64,000 bases of DNA from Termitomyces sp. T153 (GCA_018296165.2 JACKQL020000001.1:1550001-1614000), one strand, 5' to 3'; counted from the stretch's first letter, positions 42,121 through 55,664 are shown. Program-made: numbers and translations. Notes: generated from the sequence alone by a model not told the origin.

Positions 42121-44809
42121 TTACGCAAACAAGGACACAACGGTAGACTGCATCTTGCCGTCCCGAATAGCCTGTGCATCAAAAGTGGTCAAATCAACAA
42201 CGACCACAAAAATCCCAGACACGAACCTCATAGATGCGAGAAATATTTTGTCCGATCGAGGCATCATCAACACCAAGCCCATTCACGAAACGCGCATAGT
42301 TTTCACAACCGTGCATGCGTACGCGCAGGTCGACGCGGATAAACTCGTACACACCCCTTGTTTTGCTAAGGAACGGCGAAGCAGGAGCAGCACCACGATG
42401 ACCCGAAAGGTAGTCCCGCCTAAGCTGATCCAAAAGATTTAGTGCACGCGACGCCACTTGAGAGCGGAACAAGGAAATGAGTGATATAAGTGTCGTGGTG
42501 AATGCGGCATCCGCAAATTCTGCTCCAGATAGGAAATCGACGAAAGTGGTGATTGTCGAAGCTACAACGGCGTTGATCCTGTCCGAACTGTCCATGGTGC
42601 TTGTCTTGTCGAGTGTTAAGGTCATGACTCTCAACACTTTCTTTGTCAAAATGGCTTTCTGCGAAGGAGATAGGTGCTCGCCGAAAACGCCAGTGATTTC
42701 ATCGTCTACAATCGCTTCAAGTCCCTGAGTAAATTCATGTTGAAGAGCGCGTATGTCCAGAGCTAAAAAAAACCGGGTAAGCTTGATGCCGTTAAGTGTC
42801 CGTACAAGAAAGGCTGACCTTGACACAAGATGTAAAGATACGACGCAGTAAGCATCGTAAGAACTTCTAGAGAATTGATGGTGGCGCGGGCCGAGATGAG
42901 AGCCAAGGAGCTAGTATAACAATTAGAATCTAAGCTTGAAGAGGATGGGTTGTGTTCCTACTTGACGGCCTGGTTGTGCATCTCTGCAGACTGTATATGA
43001 GTGGAAACAGGCGTCGCAAGGTACCCCAGCTCAGCAGTATATGCGGCCGTCGCAATGTCGGCTCCCTTAGTGTGATAATTCAACGACGGGTCAGTTGCTG
43101 CAAGAGAAGGCGGCAGGCCGTTATTCATGACAGGGTTGACGAGTTCCGTGCTCTGCGCATACAGAAGTTTACCAATATGATGTAACGCAAGCCGGGTTTT
43201 CTCCATCGCATTCGTTACCGCCATGGCCTGGAAGTTTCCACCGTGGTGAACTTCGCCCGTGTCGCCATCGATCAAAGGGTTATCCGTAGCTAGATGAATT
43301 TATCAGAAAAGTAAAAGTTAACAGTACAAGATATATTAGACGTACTTGAGTTACATTCTTGAGTTACAGCTACTAGGGCCGCGAGGATGTCTTCTAGTTG
43401 GGGTCCAAGAAACTGAGGAGAAGTGCGTAGTGGGTAACGATCTTGTCTGAGAGAATACTGATCGTCATTGATGCCGACTTCTACATCGTGCAGTTGCGCA
43501 AATTTACTACCTTCTAGGAGATTATAAATATTCTGCGCGCACTCAACTTGACCAGGGTGAGGTCGCGCAACCGCGTGAATAAAAGAGTGGTAGTTGCCTC
43601 GCGTTCCAAGTAGAGCTTCAGTTCCCATCGCTGTGCACACTTGCGCCAAAAGGCTAAGGTGAACAGCGTCATTGAGAGCCAGAGCAGCTACAGAGGCGGA
43701 GAATGCTGTTCCATTGAGGATACCTAAGGGTTCCTTGGAGGCGAGGGGAAGGGGAGTAATATTGTGTTGTTCAAGAACCTCGTTCGAAGGCGACATCTGC
43801 CGCGGACCGTAGGATGCGGGACCATGGAACATCCGGATGGCAGGATTAGCAGCTAAGCGAAATGAAAATCATAGCCATTTCAGAGATTGAGATGCTTACT
43901 GAGCGATCCAGCGACATAAGAAAGAGGTGAGAGATCTTGCGCGAACATGTCAGTTATCTGATTATCTATATTGTAGAGACGTACCACCCGAGGCAGATAT
44001 GCTCCCTCTGAGAGGTACGACAGGAGTTATGTTGGCAGAAAGTAACTCGTTGATCTTCTCCATCAGTTCCCATCTATGTTGATATATATGACATAGGTAC
44101 GCTTAGCGGGAAGTAAAGTTAAGGTTTGCCAACAAGACAGACCTTACACCGGAGTGTCCGCGGATAAGCGAATTCATCCTGATGAGCATCGCACCCCTAA
44201 CCCAAGATTCTGGCATGCTCATGGAGCTGCTGGGATCAAGTAATGGTAGAGCATCAAGAGGCTGCGCCGATGAAGGCAAGATACCGACATGTTGGTGCTG
44301 GAGTAGCGCCTTTCCCAGAAGGAGAGGTTGGTCCGTCCTGGTATCAGCTAGAAGGAATGGGTTGAGGTTATGTCGAGCAAATTCAAGCAGACAACAGACC
44401 ACTGCCTCCAAAGCCAGTGGACAAGCCGTACACGCTTGTGCCGTTTTCCACCTTATCCGAGATGACGTCGCGACTTTTTCGGACGCGATGTTTGATAGTC
44501 ACAGAGTCATCAAGGCGAGTTTGGACATTGTAACGAGCGGCCGCTGTGACTGCAGCAATGGAGAGCGTCTGACCGTCGACCATGATGGGTTTACCACTCC
44601 TATACGTATGAAACGACATGAGGGAGGATTAACAGTGAAAGTGAGCGAGTGGCTGACTTGTACATCTCAAGCTCCTTGTGCATCTCAATGAACTTGGCGA
44701 GGAGGTTAGATGTGCTAGGCGATGACAGGGTCGCGCCAGGAGAATCGGTAGGTTTCAAAGAACCATTTGAGCGCGCGAAGGTGCTGAAGGGATCTATAGA
44801 GTAAGGCAT
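42121..44809 (-). CDS. PAL: Phenylalanine/tyrosine ammonia-lyase
   Basis: It deaminates L-Phe (and probably L-Tyr) to cinnamate or coumarate. From ATG 44809: [30 protein letters not shown], the catalytic Tyr loop [15 protein letters not shown], substrate-selectivity segment [13 protein letters not shown]-forming Ala-Ser-Gly in [57 protein letters not shown] and GGNFQAMAV. The last intron precedes [12 protein letters not shown] and stop 42121. His-Gln in the selectivity segment is the pair seen in dual PAL/TAL enzymes of basidiomycete yeasts. About 720 residues, about seven introns. It is convergent with the CDF gene. Confidence 0.95.
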
Positions 44810-46861
44810 AGTGTAGTAAAGGAAAGGAGACTATGAGATATTTGGTCGTAGAATACTGCATATTAAATAGACGCGCCGGAATAGATCCGCAGTGTCAGCC
44901 GCGAGGATGGAAACTAACCTCATGTCCAAATTTAGATGTTTTTGCCAGCCACCTGATGACATAAGCCTAGACAACCTATCCTTCAAGAGCATATTTGTGG
45001 CTCAGTTTTTGATTTAGAGTACTCATGTGTTCGGGAGTGCCCTGACTTCTATCAGCGCTGTATCTTTAGATCCTCCCGAAACTTTGTGACTGTACCTGTC
45101 GTGACCGTTCAAAATTCACTGTTGCCAGCATTGTTTGTGCTACTCTGGTACTACAGCTTGAATGCATCGTATGACTTCCTACATTCGGAGAAAAAATTGT
45201 GTCAATCTTCTCAGGAGACATACCAAACGGTAATTACAAATTTCTAAGTGACTTCACCTTATCATTATCATCTTGGTTCCGTCCGCTGGCCGCTGCTTTC
45301 ATTTGTACCCGCAGGTTCTAGTAACATCGTAAAGCACACTGAAAATTCCGCTAGAACCATAGATTTGCCATTGATTAGTCTACCATGGGATTTTGTTTCC
45401 ATTTCCCCGCCCGGAAGGATCTTCAAAGAAAAACAAACAAGTCATCGTTGAGCGATAAGTGCGACTTCGTGTGTGTGTATGCACTACCGCGTGGGCATTT
45501 TACTTTCAATTGCCGACTTATTCAATGGACGCTATGTGTGAGCCCATCTAGGGGTACATCACAATGTGGCGTGTCATCCTTATGCAACTTGAAACTTCCG
45601 AATCGGCTATCGAGGATTACCTTCTTTACAGGTAATACATCACATTGATCACCAGCATACAGAAGCTCATGATCGTTAGAGAGTATGTAGAGAGGATTTG
45701 CGGCGGGATTTTTATTTGTACTTGGAATCAGGAACCAACTGATGTGCTTCTCGTCGGTTAACCGCTTCCCTTCCGCGGGGTAATGCAGGCTTAGCACTTT
45801 GTCTGCTGTCATTCTGAGAAAAGACAATGCAAGTAACTATCAAGCAGCTACATCACCAGCTGTGCAAATTTTTTCCCGGTCACTGAGCACTTCAAAGACA
45901 TGTTTAAAATAGATCGACATTCAGCTGGCTTCCCAGGGTATCACGGCAATCATGCCAAGAATTTTCACTCAACGGTCAAAACGCCAGAAACCCTAAAGTA
46001 GTATGGGCTGTATAGAACAGCAAGTGTATCATAAGCGTAGTCAACATTGGCTCGCACCTCTCGGTCCAACTCGAGCCAATGAAATAGGAGGCGGCGACGT
46101 TCACGGATTTGGCTAGTGACTCGGACGTGCCGAAACGGATATGGCTGACAAATGGGCGCGCTCAATTCTCTGTTCAGTTCGTTCAGTTCACTTTTTTCAA
46201 TGGTGTTGAGTTTCTGAAATTACCACGAACTGCGAACAGATAATTCAGGGTACCTATTCACAAGCAGTATGACGATGGTCTACGAGCGAGGTTTGAAATT
46301 GCCATCCTGCCGTTCTCACCGACTAGATCACGGATGACAGCTAGTCCGAACTTTTGACTTTTGAACCTATCTTCCAACTTTGAATCTATCTTCCAGGCTA
46401 TTTCATACAGCTCATGCACATAGATTCCTATAGCTTTTAGCTTTGCCTTACTTTATGCTCTATGTTGGGGAGGAATCATCATCTAATCTAGTAATGATTT
46501 CATCCCCTTGAACGGGAGAATAAAATGTACAGCGGAATCTGAAAAGAGAGGATTTCACCGGCTTGTCGGCAATTCATCCAGACGGGTGCTATGATTTATA
46601 AAAAAAAAAGTGACCTGTCTGCTCAACTCAATCAGCCACGACTCAATCAGACAGACCCATGACTTATTGGGCAGACTCAGACTCATTCTAAAACATTCAG
46701 CAGACTCATACCAAGCCATTCAGCAGACTCATACAAAGACATTCAACAGACTTATACCAAAACATTCAACAGACCCATACAAAAACATTCAATAGTATAG
46801 AAAAACTCAAACGCAATTCCACAAGATATGCGACTCCGAATGCGAAAAAAACTTTGGCTAG
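44810..46861. other. 2-kb intergenic region upstream of PAL
   Basis: No recognisable gene. Two short minus-strand frames (46165-45965, with VNAPICQPYPFRHV-like start, and 45827-45522, with LHYPAEGKRLTDEK) have balanced composition and could be exons of an unknown small gene, but I cannot join them or name a family. A 23-bp minisatellite lies at its right end, and the PAL promoter should be at its left end. Confidence 0.4.
46694..46796. repeat. 23-bp minisatellite, about 4.4 units
   Basis: Units are CATTCAGCAGACTCATACCAAGC-like, at 46694, 46717, 46740 and 46763, with a partial unit to 46796. It lies about 65 bp beyond the stop codon of the Tcp11 gene. Confidence 0.9.
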
Positions 46862-48393
46862 TCAAGAAGGGGTTGTGTCCTCCCAAACATTTTGAAACCA
46901 AGAAGCTATCGCAATAAGTTTCTCCATAACCTCACCACCAGCCTGGATAAGAATCTTATCCTCGAATCCCTGAACGACGATGACCGGTTGGATCGTCTTT
47001 ATCGGCGTCCCGGATCCTGTTCCCGACCCATAATCACGTAATGTGACATTCCCCCTTCCAGTTCTCATTATCTCCGGAAACCTGACGACCTGATTTTTCT
47101 CCTTGTAGACTACGCCACCCATATATTCAATGATTTGTTGATCAATAGCACGGATCAGACGACTCTGTAAAAGTGCAAACACTGGGTCCTGCAGCCGGAG
47201 CGTGCGTTCTACAGCCGCACGCAGTTCACGTTCGTCTTGTTCTGAAATGGGCGAGGCGGAGAATAACTTCCGAGCGCGGATGACTTCATCTGCTAGATTG
47301 ACGAGTTTCGTCGCAACGTCTACGCTACTCTTGTCATCTATCGCGTTGTGATACTCGTCGCGATCTATTTCAGCTTTGAGAAGTGTCCATACACGAGACA
47401 TGAAATCATGTGGAGGACCGGGAGAAGTAGGAGCCGGGAGTCGTACGAGTGCATTGAGCGATGCACCAATCACAAGTGCCTGTAGATAGTTCTGTATGTA
47501 CAGGAGATCGGGACGGCTGAAGAAGAGTTGTGGTGGGAGACTGTTAGGGTGTGGATCATCTGGCTGACACGTTACGGGTATTGGGGAGGTCAAAGCACGT
47601 AGAAGCCGCGATGTCCAGATGGTTTCGGACCCTAACCATGACTTCCAGAGATCTTTGAGCCTGTCTATAGACCCCCACATTGAAGGGTCAAGAACGAGCT
47701 CGCGCTCACGGGTGAGCGCTTGTTGGCAAATCACATCTGCAAGCTGGGCTTCGGACATGGCACCGAGGAGGGTGTCAGTGAGGTCGCGTTTGAGAACATC
47801 GGCGAGAGAAATCAGGTCGCGCAGGGTAGACACTATGAGTGCTGCGAGAGGATTTTCTGATGGCGCTTCTGAAACTGAAGTCGTTTCGGAAGATGGGGCG
47901 AGATTAGCAAGTAAGGCGTCAATGTCGGGATCTCGGGCCGGTGCACATCGCTGACGGAGGGCAACGAGGACTTCGTTGAGAAGTGCGAGGGTTGAATGCA
48001 GCGGGGAGGACGTAGGTGAGAGAGGAGCGGCGAGCGTGAGGAGAATCGGGTGCTGTGGAGGAAAGAGGGGGGTGAGGGCTTCGTGGAGATCGTTGTATAG
48101 GAGCTTGAGCCGGGGGAGCTGGACAGCTGGGGACGGCGATGACAGAGATTGGAGAGCCTACAGCTGGTCGGTATGTACATCAGACGGAAAGGCGACTAAG
48201 AGGGACGGACCTCGTCCCAGAAGGCCTTGTGGACGACGCGCTCGACGCGTGCGTGCAGCGTCGAAGGCGGGGGAGCAGACGGCGCACGGGCCAGCATGGC
48301 GAGCAGCGATTTGTGAGGCGGCAGAACGCGCGCAGGCTCAGTGGCGAGCGCATGCAGAAAAAACGCTTGTTGCAGCAGTTCCGCAGGCAACAT
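46862..48393 (-). CDS. Tcp11 family protein (Sok1-like)
   Basis: ATG 48393 gives MLPAELLQQAFF and a helical lead. The family signature RVERVVHKAFWDEV follows, split from ALQSLSSP by a short intron. Further matches to Tcp11 are LPRLKLLYNDLHEAL, PLFPPQHP and VALRQRCAPARDPDID, then a long helical region (FFSRPDLLYIQNYLQALVIG). In yeast, Sok1 can suppress loss of protein kinase A, and in mammals TCP11 acts in sperm signalling. A role in cAMP signalling here is inferred. About 490 residues, one intron visible. It starts 97 bp after the end of the condensin gene, same strand. Confidence 0.8.
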
Positions 48394-48490
48394 TGTGGTC
48401 AGGATGCAGTGTATAGATAACAAAATAGTACAGATCAAATAAATATAGTGATGGTAGCAATAGAATAGCGTAGGTATGAATATAGTCATG

Positions 48491-51400
48491 TCACTCTTCA
48501 GCAAGAAGATCGTGTACTTCTTCCTCTTCATTCTCGTCGTCATGTTCGTCTCCGTCAATGATAGAGTCAAATGTGACATCCTCATGTTCCTCATTTTTGA
48601 CATGGTTCGTCGACCTTGCGAGAAGGCATGGCATCAGTAAGGATAGGATAGTTCCAACGTGGAGGCAATACCTTTTCTTTGATTGTTCAGAGCGCGGGGT
48701 TGGTGCATAGTCCTCATCGGCGCTTGAGCTTACGTAGACAACCTGAGGAGGCTTTCTCGTTGCCCTGTGCGCATAAGCGGTCAGACCAGGATTTGAGCAT
48801 TTTTCGTGAAGGCTTACGCCGATCTCTTGGGAACTGTACGTGTCGGGGGAGGTGGCGTGTGCAATTCCGTGACCTCATCATCAGAAGCATCGTCGGAGTT
48901 GGAGAGGCGTGGTCGTCTGAAAGACAGGGCTTCAATCACGATATCAAACTTTGACAACGAATACGCACTTGGACCTGGGCTTCGAACGCCCGCGTTTCGA
49001 AGAACCGGCTGAAGTCACATCATCGGCTTCCGTAGTAGTAGTCATAATACTGTCCGATCTCCTGTAAATCAGACCCTCAATGATCACATCACCAGTCTTG
49101 CAATTCGAGAACGTGCCTCTTCTTCCCTTTCCTCTTTGGCTCATCAAGACCAATCTCCTCATCGTCATCATCAGGAATAATCGAGTCCACAAAGCTGAAG
49201 AGCTTTTCCAGCTGCTCAAGCTTCCTATACTCTTCTTCGTTGAAATCCTCTAACTGCTTCCCAAACTTCTTCATGACCGCTGCCTCAAATTTGGTAAAAG
49301 CATTGTTGGTCATCGTATCGCGGATTGGCCGGCGCTGATGAAGCAATGGATCACAGTCAATTCATTGATTATGTTTCCTAGGAGGTAAACGAACCGAACG
49401 TAACGCATATACAAGGACCTTGAGTTCTTTCACCTTGTCGTCATCTGCACTATCTGGAAGATACAATTTTGGAAGCAGCTGGCATAGAACCTTCTTGTCT
49501 TCCTCTAAGGGCCGCAATGTTCACATAAGGAAGGACAGAACAGGAGATGACATTATGTTACTCACTTGCCCAATTCTTTTCAAGAAGGCTTCGGAGAACT
49601 TCGATGGCCAAATCAAGCTGGATGAACATGTTCGCCTGACTCTCGGAGTTTGTGCTATCATGTGCATTGCTGGAAACTGTCGTAAGTATGAAACAAAGGT
49701 GTTGCAAAAGTACACCACGCACACCACGGTTCGTAGCTTATTAGGATCGGTCCAGTCCGCAAATAAGGTGGTGATCTGTGCCGGACTGATCATCTCCTCG
49801 TCTTCATCAAGTTTCTCACGGTCTTCTTTAAGCGTCTCGTACGTGCGAAGGAACATCTACAAACGACCATATTAGTCCATCGATGGATCATGAATCAATC
49901 AACCGCAAAAAAAACAAACACTTCGAATAGTCTCTTGATTAGCAGGTGAAGAATAACAGAAGACTTGAAAGAAGAACGTAAGACACTGTCGAAGCTCTAA
50001 GTTATTCTCCGTCTTAGGAGAGAGATACACTTGGATCAAGTTGGTTAGCACAAGCTAGATAAAGTGGAATTCTTAGCAGACGCTCTGGCAAGTTGGAGGA
50101 TAAGAAACGCATACTTCATAATCGGTGACCATTCCAGCAAGAACGAGTTTCGAGAGGCCCAGACACACCACCGCCCGGACCTTATCTGACGCCGCCATAC
50201 TAACAAGACCAAGCAGTTTTTCCATGAGAAATGGAATCTGAGCAACGAAAGAGTTAAGATGTGTACCCAAACAAACACCATAAAAAAACTTACAATCTCT
50301 GGTCTATATTTGCGAAGTTCAGCCTCATGAACCATCATGATGTCAAATGTGATCTGTAGCAAACTTTCTTGGAGTGATGCAGGCGAGTGTGGTACTTGCT
50401 CGACGAAGAATTTGGCGGTATTGATCGCAAGTGGCTTATTATTATATACATTAATATCCAGGTTGTTCTAAACAGCACGATCGACATACCTTGGCTATTA
50501 GGCAGCACAAACCCATACTGATCAGGCCCTTCTCCCGGAAGATGTATTCCTTGCGCTTGACGGAGGGAATGATCAACTCATCCAGAATACCTGCAAGAGT
50601 CGAATTCTCATCCAGTGTCTGCGAACAAGTTTCAGATAATGCCATGAACATGACATGAATAAAAAACCAACCCCATCCACTCGCTCCAGCATTCCAATGC
50701 AAAGCAGCAGGCATTTGTAATCAGTAGCATCAGCACGGGCCTTCTCTTCCGCCGTCTGCTCTCGAGGTGGATTGGAGCGAGACGGTCGGGCTGTATTCGG
50801 AGTTTCGCCGGGGCTTGTCTCTGGACTTGCAACTTTCTATCGCGCAAGAATAAGAAAAAAATGGCATAACAGAGAATTGTGAGTCTTACTCGGTCCTCTT
50901 CCCCCTCATTTCCACGGGCCTGATCGCGCAAGTCCTGGACAAGCTCCACAACCACACGGATGAGATCTCGCTCATTAGGAGACAGTTCTCTCAAAACATC
51001 GAGGCACTTGTTCAACAGAGATCGAGGAAGTAAGTCCTCCGAAAGCATGTCGCCTGTGGGACATTGTTATGAGGGTAGAGCAAGACATACGATAAGGAAA
51101 CTCACGGACGAGCTGGAACATCTTTCTTCTCCCAATTTCATCAGAATAATCTAGGTTGACCGCCAGCTGGAGGAGTTCTCCAAGAATGGCTTCCTTCTCA
51201 AGCCGCGCATCTTCATACCGTATTCTCTCGTCTTCTGTTAGATCGGTCAGGAGTCGTGCTTCTTGCTCCTCATCAACGCGAGAACCAAGTTCGTTAAATG
51301 TGTCTTGAATATGGAACGCCAGCTCAGTGACTACAGGGAGCACAGCTTCAAGGCGGACATTGTCATTCGTCGTTAGACCATGCTCAACAAAAACTCGCGC

Positions 51401-52788
51401 TAGGAAAGCTGTTTCAGGGGTGAGATTCTTCCAATACTCATCTTCTCAAAAATGTTAGTTCATGTAAGAATGAATCGAACGATTTCGAACTCACGGCCAA
51501 AGATCATATTTTGAAAGATTTCTGGTCGCGAGGTTAAAACGCTCAGAACCGCATCAACAGGATATTTCTGTTCTGCCATGTCTAGCATTTTCAGCAACTC
51601 TATCAGCCCACTTTCGACTTTCACATCCGGATTCTCTTCGCCCTCAGCCTCAGGCTGACCCCCGACAACATCGACCCATCTCCCAAGCAATGAGGCGGCG
51701 GCGGCACGGACGCTAGGTTCCCGATCACCCAACCCATTGCGAATGATCAGTTCACGTTGTGCAATTGTCAGTGCGCGTGGATGAGTCGGCCCCATTATCT
51801 GGTCGTTGTCTCCGACGGTGACATTCTTCTCCAGTATGGCGCTGTAGACAAGTTTGCGGATAGTGATGTCAACGTCGCGCGTGCGATCAAGGATTGCGTC
51901 GATCGTTGTGTCGTCGATAGGGATATTGAGAACGGCAGCACGACGAACGTCACTAAGAAGTCGTAAATTGTGAGTGGGAAGATGTGCAAAAAATTGAGAG
52001 AAGCTTTACGCCGACGCGTCGTGTTTCATGATGTCTAACAGGAGCTCTTGGACAGTCTGTTCACCTTCTTCAGAGGGGCCCTCTGTGCCGGATAACTTTG
52101 AGAGGCCGATGGCGACCTGTACACGGACATTGACTTCTCTATCGATGACACGATCCATGAGCGAGGAGCGGAGTTCAGAGTAAACCTCTTCACTAAATGA
52201 GGGTAAGTTGGAATTGAAGTAGAATCAACACCGTTACTCACTCGACTAGTCCGAGGTGGTTCACCATCTCTGCAACTGACTGGAGGCTACGATAACGCAC
52301 GTTTTTGTCTTTTGCCAGGAAGCCTTTGTAAAAGAATTGAAGCAAGCGCGCAGTAAAGCGCGATGCTGTCGACTCGTCGTCCTCATCATTTCCCTCCTGA
52401 TCTTCTTGCTCAAGAGCTGCAAGCTCATGAATCACAATACGCCTACATAGAAGAGGGTCTCACCTTTTTCATTTACAAACTTAACGTACCCGCCAATAAA
52501 CTTGACGACGCGATCAGCCGGCGTGACGCCCTTTTTCAGAGGCAAGACGCGCGTAAGCATCTGCAGTATAGCCTCTTCAAAGATCTTCTCCCCGACTAGC
52601 CTGAGTCCCCTTCCTTGCCTGACTTCTTCAGTGCATAGGGCCGCTTCAACCTGGAGTTTGTACAAGGCAACAAGATTTTTTTGATGGTTGGCGAGCGAAT
52701 TCTGTGCCTGGTCAAAGATCCGTGGAACTTGTGCAGCTATCTTGTCACATAGAGCTGCTGCTCCCGCATACAAGGTCCGGCCGGGCAT
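48491..52788 (-). CDS. YCG1: Condensin complex subunit 3 (CAP-G/Ycg1)
   Basis: This is the HEAT-repeat subunit of condensin, which binds DNA with its kleisin partner and compacts mitotic chromosomes. ATG 52788 begins MPGRTLYAGAAAL. Diagnostic segments are VPRIFDQAQNSLANHQKNL, LPLKKGVTPADRVVKFIGG, LQFFYKGFLAKDKNVRYRS and SVAEMVNHLG, then repeated HEAT-like blocks with VRAAAASLLGRW and YPVDAVLSVL. A Cnd3-type C-terminus has DNAFTKFEAAVMKKFGKQL-like sequence, then a basic/Ser-rich tail and an acidic end (DENEEEEVHDLLAEE). More than 15 short introns, about 1,100 residues. Several introns are only approximately placed. Confidence 0.85.
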
Positions 52789-53821
52789 TGGGAGGAGGAA
52801 GTAGTGGTTCAAGTTCTGGGAACGCGATCTCAGATTTGTGGTTTATCACACGTGACTGACAACCGCGTTGCGCGACAAATCATCTGATTCGTTAAGGGAC
52901 GCGCCACACGCTACAGAGGCCGTACCAGGTACCAGAAGTGAGAGGGAGAATGGACACGAAAGGTAGCTAAAGATAAACAATCTCACGGGTATTTATGGAA
53001 AATAATCCATGCTTTAACTTCACAGCACGGGGGCGGCACAGAGCACACTGATCCTCCGTTGTAAGGTCCTGAAGCTTGCATTATCCTTAGGGTTTTGAGG
53101 CGCGCTTGTCGCAGGTTCAATGCGAGGAAAATATTGACGGGGTTTGTGCCACCTCAACGCTGGACTCGTGATAAATGAGAGTTGAGGGGTCCATTCAAAC
53201 GTCCTCAACTCCCTGCAGCGCCCTTAGGTCCTGAGTTTCCCGAAATCGTTCTGCATACGATTCGAGAAGATGGCGTTTTGTCCATCCAGGCTTTCGGAGC
53301 TTTTTGAATGATATTTTGTTACAATACACAACACTACGTGATGATACATATGGTATATAGATTAGCTACCTGGGTGAATATGTCGGCGGAGGATGTTGTA
53401 CCGAAGTTGGACTGGGGTCATAGGGCGGTGCAGGCTCGAACACTAGAGGAGCCGGTGACACAGGGGGTGGTCGAGCGGGTCTGGTCATACCAAAGAACTG
53501 TGGAGTGTGATGGCTAGTATTTTCCCTAGCGATGCGGATGCGATTGCGGAGGTCTTGATGGAGTCTCCTGTGATTGCGTCTGATGATACACCCTATAGAG
53601 AGGGTGATGAGAATGATGACTAGGAAGAGTGAGCAGGAGTGGAGGGGAGTGAAGGACCGGCAGACTTATGACGAGGATGACTGCGAAGGCGGGCGAGATC
53701 CTGCAGTTGTTGTTGTCGCTGGGACGAGGGCAATTGGTGCAGATTTACATTCAATCGGGCTGACTTACTTGCAATCCATCGCAAAGGCGCTGCGCACGTG
53801 GCGGCCAAACTTCCCTCCCTC
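52789..53821. other. Divergent intergenic region
   Basis: About 1 kb between YCG1 (minus) and the NIPA-like gene (plus). Only short frames without motifs are seen. A perfect short hairpin TCGCA..TGCGA near 53,110 resembles a tRNA T arm but the rest of a tRNA cannot be folded. Confidence 0.5.
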
Positions 53822-55664
53822 ATGACTGCCGATCCTCCAAATCCCGTCCTCGCCTTTATCATCGGCCTCGCCATCATCCTCCTCGCCTCCGTCCTCAACG
53901 CGGCAGGCCTCAACCTCACAAAGCTCGACCATGTCCGCACCAGTGCAGTCCCCAAGTCTGCCAGAAAAAAGGACTGGATGCGCCCGCTCTGGCTGCTCGG
54001 CATGTTTCTCTACATGTTTGTCCACATCTCTTTCTGGGGTGACGAATCTGACTTGAGCGCGCGCAGACTGTCTCAACTGCTAGGAAGCACGCTGGCCCTC
54101 GAGTACATGCGCGCAGGTACGTCGTCCGATAGCTCTCCATCCAAGCTCCCATCTCTTCGAGTCAGAATACGTCGCACCCCTCGGCTCATCTTCGCTCATC
54201 TTCAATTTCCTCTTTGCCCGCTTCCTCGTCGGTACTCCCGTCACCAGCACCGACATCTATGCAAGTACCCTCTTCTGTAGCGCTTCAAATCGTCTTACTC
54301 TCTCCTAGGGTACAATCATCGTTATTCTGGGCGTTATTGGTATCGTTGCATTCGGCTCGATTAACTCTGGCCTCTCCTCCCAAACAGATGTCAACCATAT
54401 AACTTACCTCTGGCGACGCGGTGGTTGGCTCGGCTTCTTTTTCTGCATGTCAGGTGCACTCATCACTCTCCTTATCTTTGCCGAGCGCCTCGACTCTGTC
54501 CTAGCTTCACGTGGCGACCTTGATGCTACTCCCGCAGCGAACAGCGACATCCCTCTCACACCTCGTGATACACTTCCCAACGGCAACAGCAGAATACGCG
54601 CCAGCACCAGTAAACGGCGCTTGCATTCGCTCATCGGCATAATACGTACCCTTAGAGCTGCTTGGGCTTCACTTATGGTCTGGGTCACGGGCCGGCTCGA
54701 GGTCTGGACGGCTCCTCAGGACGACAAGCAGGTTGCATGGACACTAGGAATTCTGTGGGCGTGCTGTGGCGGTGGTTTAGCCGGCGGAACTCTTGTATTT
54801 GCAAAGGCTATTGTCAAGCTGCTCTCGGGATCCCTCTCCAAGCAGAATCCGGGAAACCAGTTCGGTCATGCAGCGCCTATATTCACTATTATCCTCCTCG
54901 CAGTGACGGCTGTACTACAAATAATATGTCTAAACCGTGGTCTCAAAGTCTACGACTCGACACTGGTCGTTCCCGTATTTTATGGTATATACACTGCAAC
55001 AGGGTATGTCCGTTCCTGACTTCTTATCCGACCCCTACTGACCATTTTCAGGTTCCTCAACTCGCTGATATTCAACAACGAGGTCGATGCATATCAAGGC
55101 TGGACTCTCTTCCTCATCTTCGTCTCCATCCTCATTCTCATCTCTGGTGTTGTCCTCCTCACACATAAAAAGCCCGAAAACACGAGTTCTGCGCCCCTAA
55201 TACTATCTCGTACTGCTAAGGGGAAAGGGAAAGCGAAGAAAGATATTGATGTGGAAGAGGGCCAGACAGGTGAGGGAGCCGAACGGGAGGTGTTGTGGAC
55301 ACTTGGCGAGGATGAGGATGAGGATGGGACAAGTAAAAATGGTCATGGTCATTTTGAGGAGGAAGATCCTGATGTGGATCATCATCAAAATCCAATACCT
55401 GCTGTGAGCGATAGAAAGCATAGCAAGGGCGAGAACTTGGACAGGGCCAAGGTGAAGGGCAAGGGCAAGAGCGTGAACTGGAAAGTGAAAACGAGAGACG
55501 AAGAAGGGGTTAATTTGATTGGCGAGGATGATGATGAGGAAGAGGAAGATACGCCTGTACCGCACGGAAGCTCGTCAAATCTGCACTCGACAACCGAGAC
55601 TCGGCGATACAATGATGAGGACGATTTTGGAGATTGGGAGGGAGCGGCCGCTCCTAAACGATGA
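53822..55664 (+). CDS. NIPA-like magnesium/membrane transporter (DUF803)
   Basis: ATG 53822 begins MTADPPNPVLAF and the first membrane helix (IIGLAIILLASVLNAAGLNL). Introns near 54,118-54,150, 54,260-54,308 and 55,005-55,050 separate the rest. Further helices read SSSLIFNFLFARFLVG, GTIIVILGVIGIVAFGS, GFFFCMSGALITLLIF, LGILWACCGGGLAGGTLVF, IFTIILLAVTAVLQII, VYDSTLVVPVFYGIYTATG and FLIFVSILILISGVVLL, about nine in total. The HAAPIFTIIL and VPVFYG segments are typical of the NIPA family of drug/metabolite-like transporters. The C-terminal 170 residues are hydrophilic, with Lys/Gly and poly-Asp/Glu tracts, ending FGDWEGAAAPKR. Substrate is inferred from animal NIPA proteins. Confidence 0.82.

Noticed and set aside
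53095..53135. tRNA T-arm-like hairpin (TCGCAGGTTCAATGCGA)
   Set aside because: No acceptor stem, D arm or anticodon arm can be placed at the right spacing.
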